A stretch of 40,515 bases of DNA from a virus: positions 1 through 40,515 of IMG/VR virus record IMGVR_UViG_3300032285_003308. The stretch is one strand, 5' to 3'. A program made the position numbers and the translations under genes. This document shows, one piece after another, positions 16,288 to 24,288 of this stretch; within the stretch, counting starts at the first letter, position 1; the number at the start of each line of letters is the position of its first letter. The notes beneath the pieces are model-generated. The model did no database searches and was not told the origin of the DNA. It worked only from the letters and a program-made list of their open reading frames with translations.

Positions 16288-17238
16288 CTACTTATTGTGA
16301 GTAACAATATTTCCAGCAATAATTAAGTCTGCTGGTTCAGCACTAAAAGTGTATACAGGATCATTATTTGTAATAATATCAATTTTTTCAACAACTACTT
16401 CATTATATGAATTAGATACTGGGTCATATCTTAAAATAATATCACCTAACTCAATTTCAACAACCATTAAAAATGCCCAATGAGTTTTATCATCATTTAT
16501 TCTTTTTACTAGTATTGGATGCTCAACAGTAAACTGAGCCTCTGTATTATCATTAAAATAAATAGTTTGAGATTTATAAGACTCTTCTATGTCTACAATA
16601 GTTGTCGTTGTATGTCCAGAAAAAGTTAATTCATCAGCACCCCATGCAAAAACTTCATAGTCTGGGTAGTTAGTGTCTAGTTCTAAATATTCAGCAGATA
16701 AAACTTCATCTCCAATTTGAATATCTTTTGCTTGTTTTGCAATTACATCTCCCGCTAGATTTATTAAAACCTTTTTACCAGTTTGGCTATCTACCGATTC
16801 TGTTCCCTGACCAAGACCCAACCTGATAAATGTATCACCTGAAATACACCTTACTCCATACACAGTGGTTGAAAAACCATATGGTCCGAATGGTGGAGTA
16901 AAACTAAATACTCCAAATGGTGAAAAACCAAATACGCCAAATGGAGAAAAACCAAAAACTCCAAATGGAGAAAAGCCAAAAACAGAAAATGGAGCAACAT
17001 AATTATAATATCTTAACTCTACATTTGTTTCATAATCAACTAAAGTATCTGCTACAGGAGAAGAAATAGCAACCTTACCATTTAAATTATTATCTGCAGT
17101 GTCTACTTTAACTCCAGAAGTAGTAGTTAGTCCTGCTGCAGTAATTGCTGTTAATGCTTGGGCAGATGTCATACCTATTGTATTTGGAACCTTAACCATA
17201 CCTTTTGATGATCCCCATAGGGCTATATTAATTGGCAT
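16288..17238 (-). CDS. PASTA-domain adhesin with FGVFGFSP repeats and C-terminal Hint domain
   Basis: 316 residues. Residues about 16-83 form one PASTA-like domain (VPNTIGMTSAQALTAITAAG, VEVRL-type final strand), a fold that binds peptidoglycan or muropeptides. About 87-120 contain FGVFGFSP repeats. Residues 131-316 are a Hint domain of exactly 186 residues, the same length as in the first adhesin: CISGDTFIRL at the start, TVEHPI as block B and IIAGNIVTHNK at the end. The shared repeat-plus-Hint unit joined to different N-terminal binding domains shows module shuffling. Likely surface-binding virion protein. Confidence 0.8.
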   Translation of the reverse strand: MPINIALWGSSKGMVKVPNTIGMTSAQALTAITAAGLTTTSGVKVDTADNNLNGKVAISSPVADTLVDYETNVELRYYNYVAPFSVFGFSPFGVFGFSPFGVFGFSPFGVFSFTPPFGPYGFSTTVYGVRCISGDTFIRLGLGQGTESVDSQTGKKVLINLAGDVIAKQAKDIQIGDEVLSAEYLELDTNYPDYEVFAWGADELTFSGHTTTTIVDIEESYKSQTIYFNDNTEAQFTVEHPILVKRINDDKTHWAFLMVVEIELGDIILRYDPVSNSYNEVVVEKIDIITNNDPVYTFSAEPADLIIAGNIVTHNK

Positions 17239-17244
17239 GATTAC

Positions 17245-17880
17245 CTACGCAGTCAGATCGCCAATTAAGGCCCAGGTATTAGTATCAACTTTAACAATTC
17301 CGCAACCAGCATATCTTGCTGCAATTTTTTTGTTTCCATTTTTACTTTGAATTGTAACTCCGCCACCTAAAGGGCCATCAAATGAAACCGCACCGCTTCC
17401 CCATCTAATAAATTCTATTTTTGCGCCAACTGGGAAGGGGACAGAACTATTTAATGGAATTATAACGATTGAATCTGAAGAAGAGTTAATTGTAATTGTT
17501 GTGCCCATATCAGATGCTTTTAATGTTACCCCTTGTGTAAGAGATTGAACATATCCAGAGTCACCAAAAGTTCTCCATTGTGTTCCATCATAAAATTGAA
17601 ATTGATTTATATCTGCTCCAGTAGCATCTTGCTTTACAAAGCAAGTAATTCCACGAACAGGTGATGGAATAGCAGTATCTCTTGCAGATGGAGTTGCAAA
17701 ATTATTTATTCCAGCCTTTGATTTAACAACACTATCAAAAGTTACAGTATTGGCAAATTCATTGCTACCTGACCAAAGATATGATGCTGCAGTATTAACA
17801 TTTGCAGCAAGTGAATACCAAGTTTGAGATACTTGATCATAAATATAGGTTGCTTTACCTGAAGTATTTATAGATGTCAT
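17245..17880 (-). CDS. Tail fibre-like protein
   Basis: 211 residues. The C-terminal 100 residues (TLKASDMGTTITI, PFPVGAKIEFI, TWALIGDLTA) match the end of the 979-residue fibre. The central FATPSARDTAIPSPVRGITC and FYDGTQWRTFG are common in phage fibre knobs. Its start overlaps the preceding stop as TAATG. Confidence 0.7.
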   Translation of the reverse strand: MTSINTSGKATYIYDQVSQTWYSLAANVNTAASYLWSGSNEFANTVTFDSVVKSKAGINNFATPSARDTAIPSPVRGITCFVKQDATGADINQFQFYDGTQWRTFGDSGYVQSLTQGVTLKASDMGTTITINSSSDSIVIIPLNSSVPFPVGAKIEFIRWGSGAVSFDGPLGGGVTIQSKNGNKKIAARYAGCGIVKVDTNTWALIGDLTA

Positions 17881-17993
17881 TATTCACCAATTCCTATTGC
17901 ACGAATTTCTTCTTCAGTTAATCCAACTACTTGAACTAATTTTGCAATTGCTCTTTCTTTTAAAACTTCTTCTTTTGTAATTTCTTTAGCCAT
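17880..17993 (-). CDS. 37-residue acidic/helical protein
   Basis: Encodes a Lys/Glu-rich peptide (MAKEITKEEVLKERAIAKLV) that should be one helix. TAATG overlaps at both ends couple it to the genes before and after, which is the main support for it being real. Function unknown. Confidence 0.6.
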   Translation of the reverse strand: MAKEITKEEVLKERAIAKLVQVVGLTEEEIRAIGIGE

Positions 17994-18436
17994 TATGCAC
18001 CTACCTTGACAAATGCAGAAGTTGCAGAATCATAAACCCAAAGTTCTAATGGTGTTGTTCCCTTTTTAATCCAAATAAGTCCATTTGCTAATCCAGTTGT
18101 TGGGGCTGTTGATTGATAAACAGATGTTGCATTAATAACTGAAGATGCTACAGTCTCATCTTTATCTACCCAAATCATTCCATCATATGGAGTGCTTGGT
18201 TCTGTGTTAGACAAAATGTTTCCAGAACCAATTGCCAAAACCTGATTAATATCATTTCTTAAATCTTGAAGGTGTCCTGCAACTGAAGGTCTAACAATCT
18301 GTGCTGGATCAGTATTTGTTGTTGGATATGTAGAACTTCCATAATGGTATAACTTTAAAGCATCTTGAATATCCGCTGGGTCTTCATACCCTGGCATTTT
18401 TGTATTAAATAGGGAACCGATATCTTTAGAAGTCAT
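17993..18436 (-). CDS. Virion cassette protein
   Basis: 147 residues. GHLQDLRNDINQVLAIGSGN suggests a helix, followed by two repeats with NGLIWIKKG and DGMIWVDKD, a motif common in phage fibre-associated proteins. TGGTATAAT lies 17 nt before the ATG. Structural role inferred. Confidence 0.6.
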   Translation of the reverse strand: MTSKDIGSLFNTKMPGYEDPADIQDALKLYHYGSSTYPTTNTDPAQIVRPSVAGHLQDLRNDINQVLAIGSGNILSNTEPSTPYDGMIWVDKDETVASSVINATSVYQSTAPTTGLANGLIWIKKGTTPLELWVYDSATSAFVKVGA

Positions 18437-18454
18437 ATTTTATCACCAATAAGA

Positions 18455-19039
18455 TTATACCACATTAATGAGTAGATGTAATGTCTTCTCACCACTGAGG
18501 TTAATCCAGTTTGTCCCATCGAATTCAACTGCTTTTATAGTAATTGGTAGCGTAAGTATGTCTCCAGATGTTGTAACATCTCCAACAGTCATAGATGAAG
18601 AAATTGGTTTTTGATTTAAAATATTATATTGAATGCTAAAATTTGCTGAGGTTAATGTTGCTAAACTTGTCAACTTAGCAAAATTAGAAATAGCAATATT
18701 AATTTGTTTTTGACCATTAATAAATGTTGCAGTTTCTACTGATGCATATGTTCCAGGATTTACCTTTAACATTGGCTCCCATTGATTTCCTCCAGGGGAT
18801 GCAACATATTGATACATATAAGAATATTCTGTATCATTTTTATTAATGTTAATACACCAGTCATTTACATTTAAAGATAAGTTGCTTGGTAAATTAAGAT
18901 TAACACTATTTGGATTTCCATTAACAGCAAATATTAAACTTCCTCTTTGTCCTTCTGGTCCAAAATCAACTTGAAGATTGATTGTTTCTGGTCCACCAAT
19001 TACGGTTAATTCATCTGTAGATAAAAGTGGATTTGCCAT
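18455..19039 (-). CDS. Virion protein of unknown fold
   Basis: 194 residues, beta-rich. The N-terminal QVDFGPEGQRGSLIFAVNGN segment resembles phage proteins with a GP-x-GQRG motif; the rest has no recognised domain. It follows the BppU-like gene closely and is in the same orientation. Confidence 0.55.
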   Translation of the reverse strand: MANPLLSTDELTVIGGPETINLQVDFGPEGQRGSLIFAVNGNPNSVNLNLPSNLSLNVNDWCININKNDTEYSYMYQYVASPGGNQWEPMLKVNPGTYASVETATFINGQKQINIAISNFAKLTSLATLTSANFSIQYNILNQKPISSSMTVGDVTTSGDILTLPITIKAVEFDGTNWINLSGEKTLHLLINVV

Positions 19040-19040
19040 T

Positions 19041-19394
19041 TTATACCGCCGTTACATCTGCTGTAACTGTTAAAGTTCCAGTCATTAATGTATAAACAAC
19101 TTTAGATGCTCCAGAACCTTTGCTTATTTGAACATCATAAACATAAGATATTGCAGGATCTAGTGTTGCACCAAGTGTTGCAGAAATTGTGCACTGTAAA
19201 AAATCGTTGTTATTACTGATGGCAGCAAATGCAGTTTTTGCACCCGTTGTAGTTGATCTTGCTTCGGCAATAGTAAATTCTGCTTCATATCCAGCAAGTG
19301 AAAAAACTTGATTATTGGCATTTTGTGGGTAAATATTAAATTGATACGTGTCTCCACGATAGTAATTAATATTATATAAATTAGGAAAGGCCAT
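19041..19394 (-). CDS. BppU-like baseplate/fibre N-terminal protein, copy 2
   Basis: 117 residues: YYRGDTYQFNIY, GYEAEFTIAEARS, a strand-rich middle and a final GTLTVTADVTAV. It parallels the copies at 13599 and 20253. The ATG sits 6 nt after TGGTATAAT, so it opens a leaderless transcript running into 18455 and beyond. Confidence 0.6.
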   Translation of the reverse strand: MAFPNLYNINYYRGDTYQFNIYPQNANNQVFSLAGYEAEFTIAEARSTTTGAKTAFAAISNNNDFLQCTISATLGATLDPAISYVYDVQISKGSGASKVVYTLMTGTLTVTADVTAV

Positions 19395-19411
19395 GTATTT
19401 ATTATACCAGA

Positions 19412-20152
19412 CTAGATAACCGAAACATAGATAGATTTTATGACAACTGATGAATCAAAGTCTGATCTAATTTGTGGTATTGGAGCATCCCTCCACATAT
19501 CGTTATCCTCAATAAAAAAGTCTTGAGTTACTGAAATATTATATGGGAATTGATATTTAAAAGTGCCCACATATTGAGAAAATTCTTTATCACATTGTGG
19601 GAAAATAGTTCTAAACCAAATTTCTGTATTATTGCTAAAGGTTGTAATATCAAAATTATAGGTTACAAATACATGCGATCCCTCTGCTATGCCTTTAAAA
19701 TTTAATCTTTGAGAATTTGCATTCCAAAAACTTACACAGTCTTGTGGAAGGTATTTTTCATTTTTTGTTACACCCTTTAATCCCAATAATAGGCTTACCC
19801 AGCCATCATCACCTTCTGCTGCACCAAGTTTATAAGTTGAATAGTTAGAATTATGATAAGAAGCCCATCCTGCTTGTTGACCCGAAGATGAGAGAGAACT
19901 TAAACCATTTTTTCCATCAGCACCTTTATCTCCTTTAGGCCCCTTTGGACCTTCTGGTCCTATAGGTCCCTGTATGCCATCTTTACCATCTTTTCCATCC
20001 TTGCCTGATGGTCCTTGAGGTCCAACTGGTCCAGGAACTGGAAGAAACGATAAAGTATTTTCTTGATATTGTGCAGGTTGACTTTGTTGTACTTGTGCTG
20101 CATAACTAGGCTTGCTACCACCTGGAAAATCCATACTTTTAGAAACTGCCAT
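19412..20152 (-). CDS. Collagen-like tail fibre protein
   Basis: 246 residues. Residues about 38-82 are an uninterrupted Gly-X-Y run (GPVGPQGPSGKDGKDGKDG and GPKGPKGDKGADGKNG) that should form a short collagen triple helix. It is rich in Lys and in Pro at X/Y positions, possible targets for the oxygenases and glycosyltransferases in this window. The C-terminal 150 residues (DGWVSLLLGLKGV, FNFKGIAEGSH-type strands) would be a globular head. Likely a trimeric fibre. Confidence 0.8.
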   Translation of the reverse strand: MAVSKSMDFPGGSKPSYAAQVQQSQPAQYQENTLSFLPVPGPVGPQGPSGKDGKDGKDGIQGPIGPEGPKGPKGDKGADGKNGLSSLSSSGQQAGWASYHNSNYSTYKLGAAEGDDGWVSLLLGLKGVTKNEKYLPQDCVSFWNANSQRLNFKGIAEGSHVFVTYNFDITTFSNNTEIWFRTIFPQCDKEFSQYVGTFKYQFPYNISVTQDFFIEDNDMWRDAPIPQIRSDFDSSVVIKSIYVSVI

Positions 20153-20163
20153 GTGGCCCCCTA

Positions 20164-20253
20164 TTATTTATTTTTTACAACAAAAACTTTATCTTTAATT
20201 CTTATAACTGGTGGAAGTTCTGGTCTTTTTACAGAAACTTTAACAACTGCCAT
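20164..20253 (-). CDS. 29-residue basic peptide
   Basis: Encodes MAVVKVSVKRPELPPVIRI and a Lys-rich end. The start overlaps the stop of the BppU-like gene (TAATG). Same cassette position as the 76-residue gene at 13369. Unknown function. Confidence 0.5.
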   Translation of the reverse strand: MAVVKVSVKRPELPPVIRIKDKVFVVKNK

Positions 20254-20645
20254 TATAGTGTTGCTCCAGATACATCACCCAAAACCACGAGGGTGCCAAT
20301 AATTGGAGTCCAAATAGTATCGTTTGGAACTGTAGGAATAGTCGCTTGTAAATCAAATAGTAACTCAGATACAACTGATGAATATCCAGATCCCCAGTAT
20401 TTACTTACGGATGGATGAATATCAACTCTAACATATCCTTCACCTTTAATTACTTCTAGTTCATCTATAATATCTGTTTTTGGATCATAGGCAGTTGCTT
20501 TAAATGTCCAGTCAGAAATGTCAAAATAAGTCTTTTCATCATCTTGCAAAAATTCAACAGTAATAGGAGCAGAATCTCCTCTAACCACATTCCATTTAAT
20601 TCGGACTGGGTCAGCACCAAAAGTTTCAGGGCCACAGATTGTCAT
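20253..20645 (-). CDS. BppU-like baseplate/fibre N-terminal protein, copy 3
   Basis: 130 residues from the ATG at 20645: WNVVRGDSAPITVEFL, FDISDWTFKATAYDPK, LLFDLQATI and GTLVVLGDVSGATL. This start lies 7 nt after TGGTATAAT, consistent with a leaderless mRNA; a TTG at 20675 is in frame but lies upstream of that -10 box. Confidence 0.6.
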   Translation of the reverse strand: MTICGPETFGADPVRIKWNVVRGDSAPITVEFLQDDEKTYFDISDWTFKATAYDPKTDIIDELEVIKGEGYVRVDIHPSVSKYWGSGYSSVVSELLFDLQATIPTVPNDTIWTPIIGTLVVLGDVSGATL

Positions 20646-20675
20646 ATCAATGATTATACCATAAAATATAGACAA

Positions 20676-20849
20676 AATAATATCATATCAAAATAGGACA
20701 AAAGGTATATAATTTTTAGAATGTAAGCAATCTCACAAAACTTTTTTATTCAAAGAAGCCAAGAAGTGTCGGATTTGGTGTATACTTAAATATATATAAG
20801 AAAGAAAGAATACCGAGAAATTAAGATATCTTATATATAGTATATAGAG
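20676..20849. other. AT-rich intergenic region
   Basis: 174 bp without a convincing gene. It contains AAGATATCTT and other TATATA-rich palindromic stretches; no clear terminator is visible. Confidence 0.4.
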
Positions 20850-21137
20850 TTACTTTGAATTACGAGAAACATAATCAACGAACAAATCATACATATGGTC
20901 AAGTTTATCACTTGTTGCTTTACGAAGTTCTTTTGCTTCTTCTTGTTCTTTTTTAATAAATTTAATTTCATCTCTCATTGAAGATCCACCATTGGTTTTT
21001 GTTTCAGAACGAATATCTTCAACGGCTTCTTTTATTGGCTGAACTTGAACTTTGATATACCACTTGACTGCACTAGCAACTAATGCTAGAATAGATAGTG
21101 TTGTAAGAATTATACCTAACCAATATTCTACAGTCAT
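20850..21137 (-). CDS. Single-span membrane protein with coiled coil, holin-like
   Basis: 95 residues from the ATG at 21137 (9 nt after TATAAT). Residues 5-27 form a transmembrane helix (YWLGIILTTLSILALVASAV), followed by a charged Glu/Lys-rich coiled coil (FIKKEQEEAKELRKATSDKL). Size and topology resemble holin or holin-partner proteins of actinobacteriophages, but it could be another membrane factor. It diverges from the DHH-like gene with a shared 32-bp control region. Confidence 0.5.
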   Translation of the reverse strand: MTVEYWLGIILTTLSILALVASAVKWYIKVQVQPIKEAVEDIRSETKTNGGSSMRDEIKFIKKEQEEAKELRKATSDKLDHMYDLFVDYVSRNSK

Positions 21138-21169
21138 AACTATCCTATTATAAACGGAGTTTTTAAAAA

Positions 21170-21940
21170 ATGAAAACAGACATACTAGACACGCTTGAAT
21201 TTTCAAAGCAATTAATTATTTCTCCCGATATGGATGGTTTGATGTCCGCCGATTTAATTAACAGATATAACGGATCTAAAGTTGTTGGCACATATGACAA
21301 AAATATTTTATGTCTCGCCGATGGGGTAAATCCAGAAGAATGTTTATTCGTTGATTGCGATATGAATCGACAAGAGTTTGTATCACTCGGAAATCACATG
21401 CGACTATTAGAGGATTCAATGTCGATTGAGTCTTTTAACCCGAATGTACATTTCGGAGTATCGACATATACCGACAAATTTCCTTATGCGACGGCGTTTT
21501 TAATTTCGTTCGCAACAGAGGTTCCCACATCCGAACAAGACCATATACGCATGGCTTTCGCCGATTCTACATTACGTAATATGGAAAAATACGGCGAGAA
21601 CATGCGAAACTGGTCTACAAGGATGAGTCATCCTGCTGTGACTTATATCACTGACTATTCTGATATGGCAAAAGCGATGGATGCACAAGCGAGGTTTGAT
21701 TATGTTGACCAATCTTTTACATCTAAAAGATACGGACAGGAAAGATACATGGCTACCCTTAATTCGGCTTTTAAGGCACAAGGGATCGAGTTTGAACCTT
21801 TGACCCATGGCCGTAAGTATCTATCCGACAAAGTCGGTATAAACACCGTTCTAAGGTATAATAGAGATATCATTTCCTATGCTGAAATTTTTGGCGGGGA
21901 ATATAGTGTCACATACGATCAGGAGATTGAATGGAAGTAA
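21170..21940 (+). CDS. DHH-superfamily phosphoesterase-like protein
   Basis: 256 residues. IISPDMDGLMSADLI resembles motif I of RecJ/NrnA-type DHH enzymes (Asp-x-Asp-Gly near a Ser-Ala helix) and LFVDCDMN resembles the second metal-binding Asp block. It may degrade short nucleic acids or nucleotides. The canonical DHH triad itself is not seen (DMD and DCD instead), so the call is tentative. Codon use is unlike neighbouring genes, with many TCG, GCG, CGA and CCG codons, which hints at recent acquisition. Confidence 0.5.
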   Translation: MKTDILDTLEFSKQLIISPDMDGLMSADLINRYNGSKVVGTYDKNILCLADGVNPEECLFVDCDMNRQEFVSLGNHMRLLEDSMSIESFNPNVHFGVSTYTDKFPYATAFLISFATEVPTSEQDHIRMAFADSTLRNMEKYGENMRNWSTRMSHPAVTYITDYSDMAKAMDAQARFDYVDQSFTSKRYGQERYMATLNSAFKAQGIEFEPLTHGRKYLSDKVGINTVLRYNRDIISYAEIFGGEYSVTYDQEIEWK

Positions 21941-22125
21941 AGTTTAGCGACCTATTTGATCCAAACCAACCAAGATCAGATAAAGAACTTATTGAGGCAA
22001 GGCTTGCTATTTGCAATACTTGTGAATGGTTTCATAAAGGTTTGGCCAAGTGTAGGAAGTGTGGCTGCTTTATGAAATTAAAGTCTACTCTTAAGCAGGC
22101 GGAGTGCCCAATTGGTAAATGGTAG
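21931..22125 (+). CDS. Small zinc-binding protein (CxxC ... CxxCGC)
   Basis: 64 residues: CNTCEWF, CRKCGCFMKLK and a final CPIGKW. The cysteine pattern and the CP-x-GKW ending are typical of small phage zinc proteins. The start overlaps the DHH-like gene (ATGGAAGTAA). Confidence 0.65.
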   Translation: MEVKFSDLFDPNQPRSDKELIEARLAICNTCEWFHKGLAKCRKCGCFMKLKSTLKQAECPIGKW

Positions 22126-22543
22126 ATCTTGTGGTACTTGTACCAAGTGTTGTGAAGGGCATCTTGCTGCCGAGATAAGAGGACACTCGATGTACCCTGG
22201 CAAACCATGCTTCTTTGTAGAAATTGGTAAAGGCTGCAACGATTATGAGAATCGGCCAAAAGATCCTTGTAAAACCTTTGAATGTGAATGGCTAAAAAAC
22301 CCTGTTATGCCAGATTTGATGAAACCAGAAATATCTGGAGTTATCGTCACATGGCAAAAAATAAATGATATAAAATTTCTTAAGATGAGTAAGGCTCCAG
22401 GCGAAGCAAATGCAGATAACCTTACTTGGTTTATTATGTACGCTCTTAAGAATAAATTAAACTGTGCTTGGGATACTAATCTGAAAATGTATTGGATTGG
22501 TACCGCCGAGTTTACAAAAGCGATGAATGAGGAGTTCCTATGA
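22112..22543 (+). CDS. YkgJ-like Fe/Zn-cluster protein
   Basis: 143 residues. The start is a TTG at 22112, supported by GGCGGAG 6 nt upstream. CGTCTKCCEGH, then PCFF, then CNDYENRPKDPCKTFECEW fit the CxxCxxCC metal-binding arrangement of YkgJ-type proteins. The second half (KPEISGVIVTW to the C-terminus) is homologous to the gene at 22712. Function unknown; possibly redox or metal sensing. Confidence 0.6.
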   Translation: MVNGRSCGTCTKCCEGHLAAEIRGHSMYPGKPCFFVEIGKGCNDYENRPKDPCKTFECEWLKNPVMPDLMKPEISGVIVTWQKINDIKFLKMSKAPGEANADNLTWFIMYALKNKLNCAWDTNLKMYWIGTAEFTKAMNEEFL

Positions 22544-22734
22544 CAAAAGATGAAGTAATTAAGGCTATGACAGATACAGTTATTGATCTTAATGTTGGAT
22601 TGGCTAAGCAGCAAGATATGTCCCAAGAGCAAATTGATGAATTGATTGCTCAGACACGTCCACAATTTGATATTGTAAATATTATGTTGTACGACATGCT
22701 AGTTGCTAAGAATGTCATCAACCAGGATATGTAA
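22540..22734 (+). CDS. Acidic helical protein
   Basis: 64 residues, begins with an ATGA overlap of the preceding stop. Glu/Asp-rich, mostly helical, with no recognised motif (MTKDEVIKAMTDTVIDLNVG). Confidence 0.6.
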   Translation: MTKDEVIKAMTDTVIDLNVGLAKQQDMSQEQIDELIAQTRPQFDIVNIMLYDMLVAKNVINQDM

Positions 22735-23020
22735 TAACTGTCCACCTATATGTAAAAAGTTCAATAGGTGTCAGTGGACGATTAATTTAGATCTTCCCGA
22801 AAATTTTAAACCAGAGATATCGGGAGTTATCGCTTTGCGTAGAGGTCAAAAATATATCGTATTGACAAACCTTGTAGAACACCCAAACGAAGAAGTGATT
22901 GATTGGTACATTAATGACTCTAAGGATAAAGGTTATAACTTAGCATACCGTCGCAATAATAGGGATTACTTTATTGGTGATCCAAAGTTTGTTGAATTAA
23001 TGTATCAATCTTTGTTGTGA
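22712..23020 (+). CDS. Cys-rich paralog of the YkgJ-like protein
   Basis: 102 residues from the ATG at 22712 (TTG at 22703 is also possible). N-terminal cysteines CNNCPPICKKFNRCQW, then KPEISGVIALRRGQKYIVL and FIGDPKFVELMYQSLL, which align with the second half of the upstream YkgJ-like protein. A duplication that lost part of the metal site. Overlaps the convergent small gene by 16 bp. Confidence 0.6.
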   Translation: MSSTRICNNCPPICKKFNRCQWTINLDLPENFKPEISGVIALRRGQKYIVLTNLVEHPNEEVIDWYINDSKDKGYNLAYRRNNRDYFIGDPKFVELMYQSLL

Positions 23021-23142
23021 TCTGAATCACTACTACAATTGCATCCATGAGAGCAGTGATCTGAAAATATTTTTAAATAGGACGATGACTCAAATGAGAA
23101 GTTTTCATCCCATGCATTTTCTAGGTTTTCTAGTATGGCCAT
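23005..23142 (-). CDS. 45-residue Cys/His-rich protein
   Basis: ATG at 23142 lies exactly 6 nt after TATAAT (leaderless architecture seen across this window). Acidic helix followed by FSDHCSHGCNCSSDSDH, a likely metal-binding tail. Unknown function. Confidence 0.55.
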   Translation of the reverse strand: MAILENLENAWDENFSFESSSYLKIFSDHCSHGCNCSSDSDHNKD

Positions 23143-23246
23143 ATATTTATTATACTCCAAATCTGAAAAATTTTTTAAAATTCGTTTTGTCTAAAATCTG
23201 AATATTTTTGTCAGATGTATGATACGTGTTATTTAATATATAAACA

Positions 23247-23282
23247 TAAAAAAATAGTGAGTACATAATTGCACCCACTCAC
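23247..23282 (-). terminator. Intrinsic terminator after the 23295-23717 operon
   Basis: On the minus strand, stem GTGAGT (23282-23277) with ACTCAC (23262-23257), followed by a run of seven U. Confidence 0.7.
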
Positions 23283-23294
23283 CCCAAAGGCTTT

Positions 23295-23483
23295 TTAGGT
23301 ACGGGGTGCTTTACCTTGAATCCACCCATTGTGGATGCCTATAATAGGTGCATCAATACACACAGCAACGCCTTGCTGTAATGTACTACCAAACACCTCA
23401 ATGAATTCTAATACATGATCTTTTGTATCGAATTCCATCTTGCGTGTACTACCAGACATAGTTGTTAATGTAACGCTAATCAA
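23295..23483 (-). CDS. Small protein, paralog of the 25110-25301 product
   Basis: 62 residues from a TTG directly after the upstream TAA. LTTMSGSTRKM, VLEFIEVFG, GVAVCID and GWIQGKAP correspond position by position to the plus-strand protein at 25110 (TFSGSVTKI, VAQFISQYP, GVSVKVT, GVLKGKAL). Function unknown; probably a DNA- or protein-binding factor. Confidence 0.65.
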   Translation of the reverse strand: MISVTLTTMSGSTRKMEFDTKDHVLEFIEVFGSTLQQGVAVCIDAPIIGIHNGWIQGKAPRT

Positions 23484-23717
23484 TTACTTAACCCCCATAA
23501 CTAGAGACATATAACGCTTAGCGATAATAACCGCTTTAGGGTTTAATGTAGAGTTAAATCTACCCTGTGAGAAATCACTAGGGTATTTGTTAGCAATACG
23601 CTGTGCAATACGCACAGGTAGCATAGTAGGTGCAGGTGCATAACCTGCTGCCTCTAGACCGAAGTCCTTAGCAATATCAGAACGAATTTCGTTATAGTAG
23701 TTATTTAATGTAGTCAT
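23484..23717 (-). CDS. Small protein of unknown function
   Basis: 77 residues, helical and basic toward the C-terminus (PVRIAQRIANKYPSDFSQGR). AAAGG precedes the start. First gene of a two-gene minus-strand operon with its own promoter. Confidence 0.65.
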   Translation of the reverse strand: MTTLNNYYNEIRSDIAKDFGLEAAGYAPAPTMLPVRIAQRIANKYPSDFSQGRFNSTLNPKAVIIAKRYMSLVMGVK

Positions 23718-23837
23718 TTTAGACCACCTTTCTTTTTAATCGGCTAGACTTTCTAGCCTTTTCCTTGACCTAGGTTATTTGCTCTATATTCTAGAGGCTC
23801 ACTAGGATTTTGTCCATATTTAATTCTTATAGTAGTA

Positions 23838-23866
23838 ATACTAGCACACATATTGCCAAAAGTCAA
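23838..23866 (-). promoter_or_regulatory. Promoter for the 23717-23295 operon
   Basis: TTGACT, 17-bp spacer, TAGTAT with extended TG (TGCTAGTAT), read on the minus strand. Confidence 0.7.
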
Positions 23867-23939
23867 ATCCTGTATCGGCGTGTCGTGTGTGATGTATACC
23901 ACAGTACATATAGGGCAAATCGGACATTGCAACGTCGCC

Positions 23940-23960
23940 TGTGGATAACTATGTGGATAA
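23940..23960 (+). other. DnaA box pair
   Basis: TGTGGATAA at 23940-23948 and 23952-23960, the complement of the DnaA box TTATCCACA, in direct orientation 12 bp apart. Candidate secondary origin or DnaA-responsive control region. Confidence 0.5.
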
Positions 23961-24091
23961 ATAATGTGGTGTAACTCACAATCCCATATGTCCGATTTAT
24001 CCGTGTTGTACCCCTGTAAATGTCAGTGGTATGTGTTAGGATAGTTACTATCAAGATGAGATAAAGGTTATCTCAAAGAAAGGAAGTTAAA

Positions 24092-24286
24092 ATGACTTCA
24101 TTAGTAATAACAAAAGAGTGTGTTACACACACACCAAATAAGAGTGCTATCTCAGTAGTAGCACACGATTTCGATTCTGCTGACTATTTCACCTTCTGTG
24201 AAGTATGTGAACAGAATATCAAATCATTCTCATTCTATGATGATGATTGTGGTACTCGCTACTCTAAGTGGACAGTAGGTAAATAA
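24092..24286 (+). CDS. Small Cys-containing protein
   Basis: 64 residues; two CxxC-like positions (FCEVCEQN) and an acidic loop (YDDDCGTRYSKW), possibly a zinc knuckle. AAAGGAAG ribosome-binding site. First gene of a three-gene operon. Confidence 0.6.
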   Translation: MTSLVITKECVTHTPNKSAISVVAHDFDSADYFTFCEVCEQNIKSFSFYDDDCGTRYSKWTVGK

Positions 24287-24288
24287 TA

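Larger units (their letters stand above)
23718..24091. promoter_or_regulatory. Divergent control region with DnaA boxes
   Basis: 374 bp without a gene. Minus promoter TTGACT-17-TAGTAT (23866-23838); GGCGTGTCG at 23877; two copies of the TGTCCGATTT motif in opposite orientations (23917-23926 and 23989-24002); two DnaA-type boxes TGTGGATAA (23940-23948, 23952-23960); and a plus extended -10 TGTTAGGAT at 24034-24042 serving the 24092 operon. Confidence 0.6.

Noticed and set aside
22032-22665. Minus-strand frames opposite the YkgJ-like genes
   Set aside because: They are antisense shadows; the plus-strand frames have coupling, ribosome-binding sites and cysteine motifs.
23016-23031. CRP-like TGTGA-TCTGAA-TCACT
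   Set aside because: It lies inside two convergent genes and is not near a promoter, so it is probably chance.
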